Positions 7,501 through 16,982 are shown, counted from the stretch's first letter. The stretch: DNA of 53,000 nt from Microbacterium sp. Leaf159 (GCF_001423615.1 NZ_LMOU01000001.1:1784822-1837821), one strand, 5' to 3'. Program-made: numbers and translations. The notes: generated by a model from the sequence alone, not told the origin.

Positions 7501-9276
7501 TCATCTCATGCCGTTCTGCACCAGGTGCAGCCGAGCGTATCGCCCGTCGGCCGCGAGCAGCTCGTCGTGGGAGCCCTGCTCGACGATGCGGCCGTGCTCG
7601 AGCACGACGATGCGATCGGCCTGCCGAACAGTCGACAGCCGGTGCGCGACGACCAGGGTGGTTCGGCCGCGCATGAGTCGTTCGAGAGCCTCTTTCACGA
7701 GGCCTTCGGATTCGGGATCGAGGGCACTGGTGGCCTCATCGAGCAGCAGGATGCGCGGGTCGCGCACGAGCGCACGGGCGATCGCCAGTCGCTGACGCTG
7801 GCCACCCGACAGGCGCGCACCCCGCTCGCCGACCACCGTGTCCCAGCCGTGGGGCTGCTCGCTCACGAACTCCCACGCGTTGGCATCGCGCAGCGCCTGT
7901 TCGACGCGGTCCGGCGTGACGTCGGGCATGCCGTAGGCGATGTTGTCGAACACCGACCCCTCGAACAGCACCGATTCCTGCGGCACGACCGAGATGGAGC
8001 GACGGACCGTCCGCAGGTCCAGCTCCTGCATGTCCTGCCCGTCGAGCCTGATACGGCCGCTGGTGGGTCTGACGAAGCCGAGCACCAGGTTGAGGAGCGT
8101 CGATTTGCCCGACCCCGACGACCCCACGAACGCGACGGTCTCGCCCGGCGCGATGCGCAGATCGATCTCGAACAGGGCGTCCTCCTCGGCATCCGCGTAC
8201 CGATGCGTCGCGGAGTCGAGCACGATCTCACCGGCGACGGCCGAGACCGTGCGCTTGCCCGAGTTCTGCTCGACGTCGGGCTCCTGCAGCACCTCCGCGA
8301 TGGAACGCACCGACTCCAGGCCGCGCGCACCGACGGGGATGAGCATGAGCAGCTGGGTCAGCCCACCGGTCAGCAGCGTGAAGTAGCTCGAGAGCATCAC
8401 GACCTCACCGGGCGTGATCGGCAGGAATCCGGTGAGCGCGCACACCGCGGCGAGCATGAGGCAGGCGACGCCGAGCAGCTGCATGGCCACCCACGAGATC
8501 GACGCGACGCGTCCGTTCAGCAGATCGAGGTCGAGTCCCGCCCGGCGCACGCCGTCGGCCCCGCCCGCGACCCGGGTGATCGCCGTCTCCTCGAGCCCGT
8601 GCGCGCGGGTCACCGGGATCAGGGATGCCATCTCGCCCACCCGCGCCGACAGGGTCTCGATCTCGCGACGGAACACCTCGTTACGGCGCTGCGAGCGGTT
8701 GCGCATGCCATAGCGGATGCCGATGGCGATGGGCACCGCGAGGGCGTAGACCGGCAGGAACTGCGGCACGGTGACCGCCGTCATGGCGAGCGCCCCGAGC
8801 ATGACCATCATCGATGACAGGAGCGGATGCGTGACCTGCTGCAGCATCAGCTCGACGTTCTCGACGTCGCGCACGACCTTGGTCTGCACGATCGACGAGC
8901 TCATGCGTGTGTGGTACCCGATCGAGAGACTCTGCAGTCGCGCGGTGAGCGCATTGCGCAGGTCCGCGCCGAGGTCGCGCACCACGGTCATGAAGTTGCG
9001 TGTGTAGATGATGTGGTTGGGGTAGTTCTGAACCAGAAGCACGGCGGCGAGCGCGAACCACCAGAGCACCTCGGTGACGTCGCCCTTGCTCGCCACGACA
9101 TCGATGATCGCCGCGGTGATGACCGGCAGGAACCACAGCGGGATCTCCTTCACCGCGAACGCCGTGATCGCGAACGTGAGGCGCCAGGGGCGGCGTGCGA
9201 CCAGACGCAACACAGAACGGGTCGGGTGCTGACCGTCGATGAGCGCAGCCGGATGGGAAAGCGCTTTCTGTGTCAT
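7501..9276 (-). CDS. ABC exporter, fused membrane and ATPase domains
   Basis: A 591-residue half-transporter of the MsbA/LmrA type. The transmembrane domain spans roughly residues 25-320; the ATPase follows with Walker A GSSGSGKST near 385, signature LSGGQ, Walker B ILLLDEATSALD and the H-loop VVAHRLST. It would work as a dimer exporting lipids, drugs or peptides; the substrate is unknown. I place the start at ATG 9276, which has TACGAT six bases upstream (leaderless promoter) rather than a ribosome site. Codons 3-7 form a perfect LacI-like palindrome, suggesting it is controlled with the sugar genes that follow it. Confidence 0.9.
   Translation of the reverse strand: MTQKALSHPAALIDGQHPTRSVLRLVARRPWRLTFAITAFAVKEIPLWFLPVITAAIIDVVASKGDVTEVLWWFALAAVLLVQNYPNHIIYTRNFMTVVRDLGADLRNALTARLQSLSIGYHTRMSSSIVQTKVVRDVENVELMLQQVTHPLLSSMMVMLGALAMTAVTVPQFLPVYALAVPIAIGIRYGMRNRSQRRNEVFRREIETLSARVGEMASLIPVTRAHGLEETAITRVAGGADGVRRAGLDLDLLNGRVASISWVAMQLLGVACLMLAAVCALTGFLPITPGEVVMLSSYFTLLTGGLTQLLMLIPVGARGLESVRSIAEVLQEPDVEQNSGKRTVSAVAGEIVLDSATHRYADAEEDALFEIDLRIAPGETVAFVGSSGSGKSTLLNLVLGFVRPTSGRIRLDGQDMQELDLRTVRRSISVVPQESVLFEGSVFDNIAYGMPDVTPDRVEQALRDANAWEFVSEQPHGWDTVVGERGARLSGGQRQRLAIARALVRDPRILLLDEATSALDPESEGLVKEALERLMRGRTTLVVAHRLSTVRQADRIVVLEHGRIVEQGSHDELLAADGRYARLHLVQNGMR
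9257..9268. promoter_or_regulatory. Perfect LacI/CcpA-like palindrome inside the exporter start
   Basis: GAAAGCGCTTTC is a perfect 12 bp palindrome with central GCGC, 8-19 bases into the exporter coding sequence. Given the -10 box at 9283-9288, it would lie at about +9 to +20 of a leaderless transcript, a normal position for a repressing LacI operator. It could also be a chance result of codon choice. Confidence 0.45.
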
Positions 9277-9282
9277 GGTCCT

Positions 9283-9288
9283 ATCGTA
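9283..9288 (-). promoter_or_regulatory. Leaderless -10 box of the ABC exporter
   Basis: TACGAT on the minus strand ends six bases before ATG 9276 and there is no purine-rich ribosome site. No clear -35 was found. The same layout recurs at several genes beyond 43 kb. Confidence 0.5.
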
Positions 9289-9344
9289 GAGTCCGAGCCG
9301 TCGCCAGGGAAGCGCGACGACCTGAATCGGCCGGGAGCACACAC

Positions 9345-10310
9345 ATGACCTTCGACGCAGCGTTCGACTGGGCCCGCCGCCACGTGCAGGCGGAGCGACT
9401 GCCCACCGCCGTGCTCGGCATGGCGACGGCCGACGGGATCGTCGACCTCGAGGGCTTCGGCGCCGCCACGGATGCCGTGTATCCGCTGTTCTCGATCACG
9501 AAGGTCCTCACCGGCATCACGGCGGCGAGGGCGATCGAGCGCGGCCTGCTCACCCCGAACACTCCGTTGACCGACGCCCTCCCCGACTTCGGGTCGTCCC
9601 GCGATGACGTCGTGCGCCTGTGGCACCTCGCCTCGCACACATCCGGGATCTCCGAGCCCGCGCTCGACACGGCGCTGCCGCTGCGCCAGGAACTGCTCAC
9701 CAGAGGACGCGACTTCGCCGCCGGAACCGCCTCGCGGTATTCGACGCTGGCCTTCGAGGGCATCGCGGCACTGATCGAGCATGCGACGGACTCGTCGTGG
9801 GATCACGGCACTCTCGACTGGGCCCATCGCATCGGCGCGATCGGCCTGACCCTCGACACCGCGGAGTCGGTCGGTGTGCCTGACGCTGCGGCGGGAGGAC
9901 TCGACCTCGATCGATTCCACGCCAGCCGGGCACCGGGTGCGGGTCTGCTGGGCCGAGCCGAGGACCTGCTGCACCTGGGCACCGAACTGCTGCGCATCGA
10001 CCGGGGCGGCCGCGACGGCATCCTCTCTCCTGCCGGACTCGCGATGATGCGGCGCCCGCTCACGGGAGACATCCCCCGCCTCGACCCGTACCCCGACGAG
10101 CGCGGTCAGGACTGGGGCTTCACGTTCAATCTGCGTTCTCGGGCCCCTGGACTCGTCGACCGCGACGTCTTCGGCCACGGCGGGTGGGCCGGCACCGAGT
10201 TCTGGGTCCACCCCGGTGCCGGGGTCGCCTGGGTGCTGCTCACCAACGCCGCCGTCCGCCCCGGCGTCGATGCCGACGAGCTCGACAACGCGGTGGTGAG
10301 CGCGCTCTAG
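9345..10310 (+). CDS. Beta-lactamase-family serine hydrolase (class C fold)
   Basis: A 321-residue serine hydrolase. SITK at residues 50-53 is the SxxK nucleophile motif; a Tyr in SRYSTLAF fits the second motif, and HGGWAG near residue 275 replaces KTG, as in esterases and D-aminopeptidases of this family. There is no signal peptide, so it is probably cytosolic and more likely an esterase than a drug-resistance enzyme. It is transcribed divergently from the ABC exporter (68 bp apart) and precedes the RG enzyme. The ATG at 9345 begins the conserved fold directly. Removal of acetyl or other ester groups from imported fragments is a guess. Confidence 0.85.
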   Translation: MTFDAAFDWARRHVQAERLPTAVLGMATADGIVDLEGFGAATDAVYPLFSITKVLTGITAARAIERGLLTPNTPLTDALPDFGSSRDDVVRLWHLASHTSGISEPALDTALPLRQELLTRGRDFAAGTASRYSTLAFEGIAALIEHATDSSWDHGTLDWAHRIGAIGLTLDTAESVGVPDAAAGGLDLDRFHASRAPGAGLLGRAEDLLHLGTELLRIDRGGRDGILSPAGLAMMRRPLTGDIPRLDPYPDERGQDWGFTFNLRSRAPGLVDRDVFGHGGWAGTEFWVHPGAGVAWVLLTNAAVRPGVDADELDNAVVSAL

Positions 10311-10375
10311 CGCGGCCCGCCCGCGCGACGGTCGGCCCCCGCGCGAGCCGCTGGGCTCATATTCGAGACATCGCC

Positions 10376-10456
10376 TGAAACGTCTCAAGAAAGTTCTTGC
10401 CACCGCCTCCGACCGCGTGCAAGGATCGGTGCCAACCCTCGGGAATACGTTTTCCG
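10376..10456 (+). promoter_or_regulatory. Control region of the RG-degrading enzyme
   Basis: The 273 bp before the RG enzyme gene contain TGAAACGTCTCA (10376-10387), two mismatches from the perfect palindrome before the rhamnose importer. Next to it is CAAGAA-AG-TTCTTG (10386-10399), then a possible -35 TTGCCA (10397-10402) with a weak -10 AAGGAT (10421-10426). A second LacI-type site, GGGAATACGTTTTCCG, lies at 10441-10456. The gene may thus answer to the rhamnose regulator and to another LacI protein. The -10 box is poor, so the promoter is tentative. Confidence 0.5.
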
Positions 10457-10583
10457 GGCAATTCGGATCGATCAATCGGCCGAGACGAAGTGGTCTCTTT
10501 CGCCTCGGCTCCCCCTTTTGATATCCGCACCGACGCGGGTCTCTCAGTCGTACCCCTTAGCCAGTGATGTCCAAGGAGGAACC

Positions 10584-13500
10584 GTGGAGCATTCCACCCG
10601 TTCTGCACGAAAGTCCCGTCCGTTCCCGCGCCTGCGCGCAGGGTTCGCCGCCGCCACGATCGCCGCCGTGATCGGGGCGACCATGACCGCCGTCCCGGCG
10701 GCGGCCGCGCTCGAACCGACCACCGATGGCGCCTGGCGCTTCGACTTCGGCACGGCCACGAGCCCGGTCGCCGAGGGATACGAGCCGGTGCTCGCGACCT
10801 CGCTCTACACGGCCGCATCGGGATGGGGAGTGACGGTTCCCGACGGCGTCGCACTGTTCGCCCGTGACCGCACCGGCAACCGCACTCCGGCGGATCCGGT
10901 GGCCGAGGACTTCGTCGCGGGGACCTCCTGGGGCTTCCTGCTCGACAGCGTCCCCGCCGGCGAGTACGACGTGACCGTGACCATCGGCGATGCGCTGACG
11001 ACGGCGTCGAGCACGAACGCGACGCTCACGCTCGAGGGGGTCGCGCAGACGCGACTGCTGTCACCCAAGGGCGGCTCGACCACCGAGACGTTCCGCACGA
11101 AGGTCGAAGACGGTCAGCTGACCGTGGGCTTCACGGGGAGCGGTCTCGGGGCCTACGTCAACGGACTCGTCGTCGCCCCGGTGCTCCCTGCGGTGCCCGC
11201 CGACCTCGCTGTCGCCAAGGTCGCCTGGAACACGGTCGACCTGACGTGGACGCCCTCCGATGGCGCCACGGCCTACCGCGTGCTGCGAGCCGACGTCGAT
11301 GGCGACGCTGTCGGCGAGTTCAGCCGGATCGCCGAGATCGAGACGACGACGTTCTCCGACACCGCCGTCGCCGAGGGCGACACCTTCGCCTACGTGGTCG
11401 AGGCCGTCAACTCCTATGGGCTCGTGTCCGCCCGCACCGCCGAGGTGCGCAGCGGCGCCGTCCCGGCGCTCGCCGTGCCGGCGACCCCTGAAGGACTCGC
11501 GGTCGCGCAGGTGACGAAGGATGCCGTCGCGCTGACCTGGACCGCGACGCCCAACGCCGACGAGTACGCCGTCGAGCGCGCGGGTGCCGACGGACTCTTC
11601 TCCCCCGTCGCCACCGTGTCCGCACCTGCATTCACCGACACCGTCGACACGTCCGAGAAGTGGACGTACCGGGTGACGGCGCGCAACGCGGCAGGCACCT
11701 CCGATGCATCCGTCGCCGTCGAATCCGCGGTCTACGCGGCGCCCGCTCCCCTGCCCGCCGGCGACCGGATCGTCTTCGACTTCGGCCCCGGCGCCCTCGC
11801 CGACGGCGCCGTCGGCGTCACCTCGGCCGTCGGGTTCTCCGACGAATGGGGATACGGCTTCAGCACGGCTCCGGTCTCTGCAGAACCCGATGTCGATCGC
11901 GGCGGCGACGACCCGCTGCGCGGAGACCACGTCGCAGCCCAGGGCGGCACCTTCGAGGTGCAGCTCGGTGCAGGCGACTACATCGTCAGCGTCATCGCGG
12001 GTGACCGCAGTGCCGCGAGCGAGATCGCGATCACTGCGGAGGGCATCGCCAAGGTGCAGACGACCGCGAAGCCCGCCGGGGAGTACCTCGAGATGGCCTT
12101 CCCGATCGCCCTCATCGATGGTCGTCTGACCCTGCAGGTCGGCGGCTCGGCGGCCGCACTCGACGCACTCACCATCACGCGCCAGACGAGCCGCTCGCCC
12201 GGAGCGCTGCCGACGGTGTACCTCGCCGGCGACTCGACCGTCCAGACCTACACCGACACGTTCGCACCGCAGGCCGGGTGGGGGCAGATGATCGACCGCT
12301 TCTTCGCCGATGACGTCGCGTTCGCGAATCATGCGATCGGCGGACGGTCCTCGAAGAACTTCATCACGCAGGGCCGTCTCGACGAGATCCTCCGCGGGAT
12401 CCGCCCCGGCGACTATCTGTTCGTGCAGTTCGGCCACAACGACGCGACTCAGGGCGTCGACGATCGCTACGCGTCTCCCGCCGACTACAAGGAGTATCTG
12501 CGCAGCTACGTGCAGGGAGCCCGCCAGCGCGGCGCCACCCCCGTGCTCGTCACCCCCGTCTCGCGCCGCAGCTTCGACGCCACGACGGGCGCCGCCAACG
12601 TGAGCTTCCCCGAATACGTGGCGAAGATGATCGAGCTCGCGCAGGAGGAGGGAGTCCCGCTCGTCGACCTGTCGGCATCGAGCCGTGCCTACCTCGACGA
12701 GATCGGCCCCGAGGCCGCGAAGTCGGTGTTCCTCTGGGTCGATCCGGGCATCTTCCCCGGGCGCCCGTCCGGCACCCAGGACGACACGCATTTCCAGGAC
12801 TACGGCGCGATCCAGATGGCTCGTCTGATCGCCCAGGACGTCGCCGCCCTCGACGATCCCCTCGCCGCGAAGGTCGTCGACGTCGAGCCGCCGGCCGCGG
12901 TGCCGTCCGCGCCCGCGAATCTCGTCGCCGGCTCCATCTCGAATGCCGGCGCCGTGCTGCAGTGGAACGCGTCCTCGGGCGCAGACATCTACCGCATCGA
13001 ACGCCAGGCCACTGCCGATCCGGAACAGGTCTGGTCGCTGGTGACCACGACCACGCAGACGAGCGCCATCGTGCAGGGCCTCGCCGAGGGCGCGGGATAC
13101 CGCTACCGGGTGTTCGCGGTGAACGGCCGGGGCGTCTCGGACGCGTCGAACACCGTGAGCTTCTCGACAAAGCAGGCGAAGTGGAAGTTCGACTTCCAGC
13201 TCACCGGCGGGGTCGTGATGCCGGGCTACACCGAGGTGAACCCCGACGACGGATACACGCCTGATGCCGGATTCGGCTTCGGGACCCCTTTGGCAGCGAG
13301 CGCCGGACGCGACCGCGGGAACGCGGGTGGTGCGAGCGACCTCGAGCGTGACTTCGTCCTCCCCGGTGACTCGAGCGAGTTCCTCCTCGACGTGCCGAAC
13401 GGCACGTACTCGGTCAAGACCTACTCGGGCGATTGGATCGGCTCCACCCGGACCAACTTCGACATCGAAGGCAAGGCATTCGGAACGGGCAACGCCGGAT

Positions 13501-16500
13501 CCGGATCCGTGAACGCGTCTGTCCGCGGCCCTGTGCTCGTCACCGACGGTCAGCTCACCGTGCGGGTGCACGGTGCCGCCGCAGGAACACGCCTGAACGG
13601 CATCGAGGTGACTCCGATCCTGCTCGGCCCGGCCGGCCTCGAGGTGACGGACGTGGACGCGGATCCTGCTGCGCCGACCGTCTCCCTCGCCTGGAGCGCC
13701 GAGCCGGGGATGACCTGGAAGGTGTACCGCACCTCGGCCTTCGAGAAGTCGTCGACCCTGGTCGGCGAGACGGCGACGGCCTCGTTCGTCGATGCCGGCG
13801 CCCGCCTGGGGCTCGATTACGCCTATCACGTCACCGCGGTCGACCAGACCGGACTCGAGTCGGTGCCCTCGGCATCCGTCGACGTGTCCTTGGTGGATCC
13901 GGCGGTCGACGCTCCCTCGGCACCCACCGCTCTGGCAGTCGACCGGCTCGAGAAGCGCGAGGTGGAGATCTCGTGGGCGCAGCCGAGCACCGCCGTGTAC
14001 ACGATGGTCTTCCGGTCCGAGATCGAGGGTGAGCGCGGTGAACTCGCCGGCTTCGCCAGCTCGAACCGCTTCGTCGACACCGCCGTGCTGACCACGATCC
14101 CGTACCACTACACCGCTGTCGCGGTGAATGCCGGTGGTGCGGGGCCCGACTCCGCGCAGCTGAGCACGGAGGCGGCCACCGTGCTGCAGCGGCAGGCCGA
14201 GTACCTCGACCGTGCGCCCGCAGCAGTGCAGACGGACGACGGAGTCCTGGTCAGCTGGCGCATGCTCGGCACCGACCCGGATGCGATCGCCTTCCACGTC
14301 TACCGTGACGGCACCCGCATCACGGACGAGCCGATCACCGACTCGACCAACCTCCTCGATGCCGACGGTGCGGGCGACTCGACGTACTTCGTCACCAGCC
14401 TCCTCGATGATCGCGAGTTCACGGTGACCGACGAGTTCGGAGTGCAGGACGGCGACCACCTCTCGATCCCTCTCGACAAGCCTGCCGACGCGTACACGAA
14501 GGACGGCCAGCCGTACTCCTACCGCGCCAACGATGCGAGCGTCGGAGATCTCGACGGCGACGGGCAGTACGAGATCCTCGTCAAGTGGGACCCCTCGAAC
14601 TCGAAGGACAACTCGCAGTCGGGTTACACGGGCAACGTGTACCTCGACGCCTACCGCCTCGACGGCACGCGCCTGTGGCGCATCGATCTGGGGGTGAACA
14701 TCCGGGCGGGCGCGCACTACACGCAGTTCCAGGTGTTCGACTACGACGGCGACGGCCGCGCCGAGGTGGTCATGAAGACCGCTGACGGCACGATCGACGG
14801 CGTGGGTCAGCCCATCGGCAACGCCAGCGCCGACCACCGCAACAGCACGGGGTACGTGCTGACCGGCCCCGAGTACCTCAGCGTCTTCACCGGACTGACG
14901 GGGGCTGCGGTCGACACCGTGGACTACGTGCCGGCCCGAGGCGATGTCGGCTCGTGGGGCGACACCTACGGCAACCGGGTCGACCGGTTCCTGGCGGCGA
15001 CCGCCTACCTCGACGGCGAGCACCCCAGTGCGATCTTCAGTCGCGGGTACTACACCCGGGCCGTGATGGCGGCGTACGACTTCGACGGCACCACGCTCAC
15101 TCAGCGCTGGGTGCTCGACTCGAACGACCCGGGCAACGAGGGCTTCTACGGAATGGGCAACCACAACCTGTCGGTCGCCGACGTCGACGGCGACCAGAAG
15201 GACGAGATCGTCTACGGATCGGCCACGGTCGACGACGACGGCACACTCCTGTACTCGACCGGCCTCGGCCACGGCGACGCGATCCACGTCTCGGACCTCG
15301 TGCCCTCGAACCCCGGACTCGAGGTGTTCGCCGCACACGAGGAGATGAACGCCTCGGGCAACGTCGGTGCGACGATGCGCGACGCGCGCACGGGTGAGGT
15401 CCTGTGGTCCATTCCCGCGGCCAAGGACACCGGTCGTGCCGCCTCCGCCGACATCGACCCCCGATACGAAGGCGCCGAAGGCTGGGCGATCGGCGGTGAT
15501 GCGGCGTGGAACTCCCCCGTCGGGCAGCTGCGCTCATCGACCGGTGAGCTCATCGGTGAAAGCATCCCTGCGGCGAACTTCCTCGCCTGGTTCGACGGAG
15601 ACCCGCTGCGGGAGATCGTCGACCACGACTGGAACGCCGACACGTCCACGGGCGTGCCGACCGTGTCGAAGTGGAACTGGGAGACAGAGTCCAGCGACGT
15701 GATCCTGAAGGCTGCGGGCGCTCTCTCCAACAACAGCACCAAGGGCACGCCGAACCTGCAGGCGGACCTCTTCGGCGACTGGCGCGAGGAGATCGCCTGG
15801 CGCTCCGACGACTCGACCGAGTTGCGGATCTACTCGACCACCGACGAGACGGATCTGCGTCTGCGGACCCTGATGCACGATCCCGTGTATCGACTCTCGG
15901 TCGCGTGGCAGAACACCGGATACAACCAGCCGCCGCAGACGAGCTTCTTCCTCGGTGACGACATGGAGCAGCCGCCGGCTCCGCGCATCGCGGTCACCGG
16001 CGACCCGTCGGGGGCAGTCGACAAGACGGCTCCCGTGGTGTCGGGGATGCCTGCGGACGGCACCCTGTTCGCCAGCACGTCCACCTTCACCGTGGATGTG
16101 ACGGCCGCCGATCCCGAGTCGGGGGTGCGGACACTCGACGTCACCTTCGACGGAGAACCCGTCGCACCCGGCCAGACGATCGACCTGGCCGACCTCGTCG
16201 GACCCCACACGGTCACGGCGAACGCGGTCAACCACGACGGCCTGGTCACTCGTGCGGAGGCTCAGATCCTGGTCTACGACGACGAGCGTCCGACGGCGAA
16301 ACCCGCCCGCGGCACGCTGTCGACGGACTCGGGCTGGGACACCGGTCTGCACGACGGCGAGTTCACGGTGTCGATGAACCTCTGGCACGGCGTGAACGGC
16401 GCGGTGTTCCGGCTCTACGAGAACGGGACGCTCATCGCGACGAAGCTCCTCGATGCCGACTCCCCCAAGGCCCAGCTCACCACGGTCGCCGTGAGCGGCC

Positions 16501-16871
16501 GCACCGACGGCACGTACGTGTACACGGGTGAGCTGACCAATGCCAAGGGCACGACCTCGACGACATCCGTCACGGTCAAGGTCAAGGATGCCGCCCCCGG
16601 GGTGCCCGTCGTCAGCCACGACAACTGGGATCGCGACGGGAGCTACACGGTGACCACCGACCTCTGGTGGGGCACCAACGGCATCGAGTACCGGCTCTAC
16701 GAGAACGGGGTCCTGATCGACACCCAGGCCCTGGTGGCCGCCTCCCCCTCGGCGCAGCGCGCGCAGACGGCGATCACCGGTCGCGCACCCGGCACGTACG
16801 CCTACGTGGCCGAGTTCTCGAACACTGCGGGCGCGACCGCGTCGAGGAGCGTGACCGTGACGGTGAGGTGA
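10584..16871 (+). CDS. Secreted multidomain rhamnogalacturonan enzyme: CE12-like acetylesterase fused to PL11 lyase
   Basis: A 2095-residue exported protein. GTG 10584 follows AAGGAGGA; the signal peptide (RK-rich, then hydrophobic, ending VPAAAA near residue 42) fits this start. Order: FDFG-type malectin-like beta-sandwich (about 47-200), two fibronectin III domains (210-393), a second FDFG sandwich (398-535), an SGNH/GDSL domain (540-755), FN3, a third FDF sandwich (865-1015), two FN3, PL11 lyase (1205-1810), an Ig-like domain and two C-terminal repeats with the LYENG motif (about 1916-2000 and 2014-2095). SGNH residues: GDST 549-552, GGRSS 586-590, GHND 617-620 and D733/H736, as in RG acetylesterases (CE12). 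The lyase part carries Ca-binding DLDGDG near 1324 and DVDGD near 1533. It should remove acetyls and cleave RG-I by beta-elimination outside the cell. No LPXTG or SLH anchor is visible. Confidence 0.92.
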   Translation: MEHSTRSARKSRPFPRLRAGFAAATIAAVIGATMTAVPAAAALEPTTDGAWRFDFGTATSPVAEGYEPVLATSLYTAASGWGVTVPDGVALFARDRTGNRTPADPVAEDFVAGTSWGFLLDSVPAGEYDVTVTIGDALTTASSTNATLTLEGVAQTRLLSPKGGSTTETFRTKVEDGQLTVGFTGSGLGAYVNGLVVAPVLPAVPADLAVAKVAWNTVDLTWTPSDGATAYRVLRADVDGDAVGEFSRIAEIETTTFSDTAVAEGDTFAYVVEAVNSYGLVSARTAEVRSGAVPALAVPATPEGLAVAQVTKDAVALTWTATPNADEYAVERAGADGLFSPVATVSAPAFTDTVDTSEKWTYRVTARNAAGTSDASVAVESAVYAAPAPLPAGDRIVFDFGPGALADGAVGVTSAVGFSDEWGYGFSTAPVSAEPDVDRGGDDPLRGDHVAAQGGTFEVQLGAGDYIVSVIAGDRSAASEIAITAEGIAKVQTTAKPAGEYLEMAFPIALIDGRLTLQVGGSAAALDALTITRQTSRSPGALPTVYLAGDSTVQTYTDTFAPQAGWGQMIDRFFADDVAFANHAIGGRSSKNFITQGRLDEILRGIRPGDYLFVQFGHNDATQGVDDRYASPADYKEYLRSYVQGARQRGATPVLVTPVSRRSFDATTGAANVSFPEYVAKMIELAQEEGVPLVDLSASSRAYLDEIGPEAAKSVFLWVDPGIFPGRPSGTQDDTHFQDYGAIQMARLIAQDVAALDDPLAAKVVDVEPPAAVPSAPANLVAGSISNAGAVLQWNASSGADIYRIERQATADPEQVWSLVTTTTQTSAIVQGLAEGAGYRYRVFAVNGRGVSDASNTVSFSTKQAKWKFDFQLTGGVVMPGYTEVNPDDGYTPDAGFGFGTPLAASAGRDRGNAGGASDLERDFVLPGDSSEFLLDVPNGTYSVKTYSGDWIGSTRTNFDIEGKAFGTGNAGSGSVNASVRGPVLVTDGQLTVRVHGAAAGTRLNGIEVTPILLGPAGLEVTDVDADPAAPTVSLAWSAEPGMTWKVYRTSAFEKSSTLVGETATASFVDAGARLGLDYAYHVTAVDQTGLESVPSASVDVSLVDPAVDAPSAPTALAVDRLEKREVEISWAQPSTAVYTMVFRSEIEGERGELAGFASSNRFVDTAVLTTIPYHYTAVAVNAGGAGPDSAQLSTEAATVLQRQAEYLDRAPAAVQTDDGVLVSWRMLGTDPDAIAFHVYRDGTRITDEPITDSTNLLDADGAGDSTYFVTSLLDDREFTVTDEFGVQDGDHLSIPLDKPADAYTKDGQPYSYRANDASVGDLDGDGQYEILVKWDPSNSKDNSQSGYTGNVYLDAYRLDGTRLWRIDLGVNIRAGAHYTQFQVFDYDGDGRAEVVMKTADGTIDGVGQPIGNASADHRNSTGYVLTGPEYLSVFTGLTGAAVDTVDYVPARGDVGSWGDTYGNRVDRFLAATAYLDGEHPSAIFSRGYYTRAVMAAYDFDGTTLTQRWVLDSNDPGNEGFYGMGNHNLSVADVDGDQKDEIVYGSATVDDDGTLLYSTGLGHGDAIHVSDLVPSNPGLEVFAAHEEMNASGNVGATMRDARTGEVLWSIPAAKDTGRAASADIDPRYEGAEGWAIGGDAAWNSPVGQLRSSTGELIGESIPAANFLAWFDGDPLREIVDHDWNADTSTGVPTVSKWNWETESSDVILKAAGALSNNSTKGTPNLQADLFGDWREEIAWRSDDSTELRIYSTTDETDLRLRTLMHDPVYRLSVAWQNTGYNQPPQTSFFLGDDMEQPPAPRIAVTGDPSGAVDKTAPVVSGMPADGTLFASTSTFTVDVTAADPESGVRTLDVTFDGEPVAPGQTIDLADLVGPHTVTANAVNHDGLVTRAEAQILVYDDERPTAKPARGTLSTDSGWDTGLHDGEFTVSMNLWHGVNGAVFRLYENGTLIATKLLDADSPKAQLTTVAVSGRTDGTYVYTGELTNAKGTTSTTSVTVKVKDAAPGVPVVSHDNWDRDGSYTVTTDLWWGTNGIEYRLYENGVLIDTQALVAASPSAQRAQTAITGRAPGTYAYVAEFSNTAGATASRSVTVTVR

Positions 16872-16903
16872 TTCGGCGATCCATCCGAGACATGGCCGGT
16901 CGC

Positions 16904-16955
16904 TTGACAGAGCGATCGGCCATGCTAGTGTTGAGACATTGAATGAAACGATTCA
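16904..16955 (+). promoter_or_regulatory. rhaM: Promoter and operator of the rhamnose operon
   Basis: -35 TTGACA (16904-16909), a 16 bp spacer and -10 TAGTGT (16926-16931) are followed by the near-perfect palindrome TGAAACGATTCA (16944-16955), about +6 to +17. The operator differs by one base from TGAATCGATTCA before the importer operon, so the LacI protein encoded at 28042 probably represses both. Confidence 0.8.
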
Positions 16956-16982
16956 AAACCCCTCGATGAAGAGAGATCCATC

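Noticed and set aside
9345..10310. Antibiotic-resistance beta-lactamase
   Set aside because: No signal peptide, HGG in place of KTG, and a sugar-gene setting; an esterase-like role is more likely.
11061..15338. A 1425-residue open frame on the minus strand opposite the RG enzyme
   Set aside because: It lacks recognisable motifs, is rich in Arg, Gly, Val and His as expected of antisense high-GC frames, and lies entirely within a gene with clear domains.
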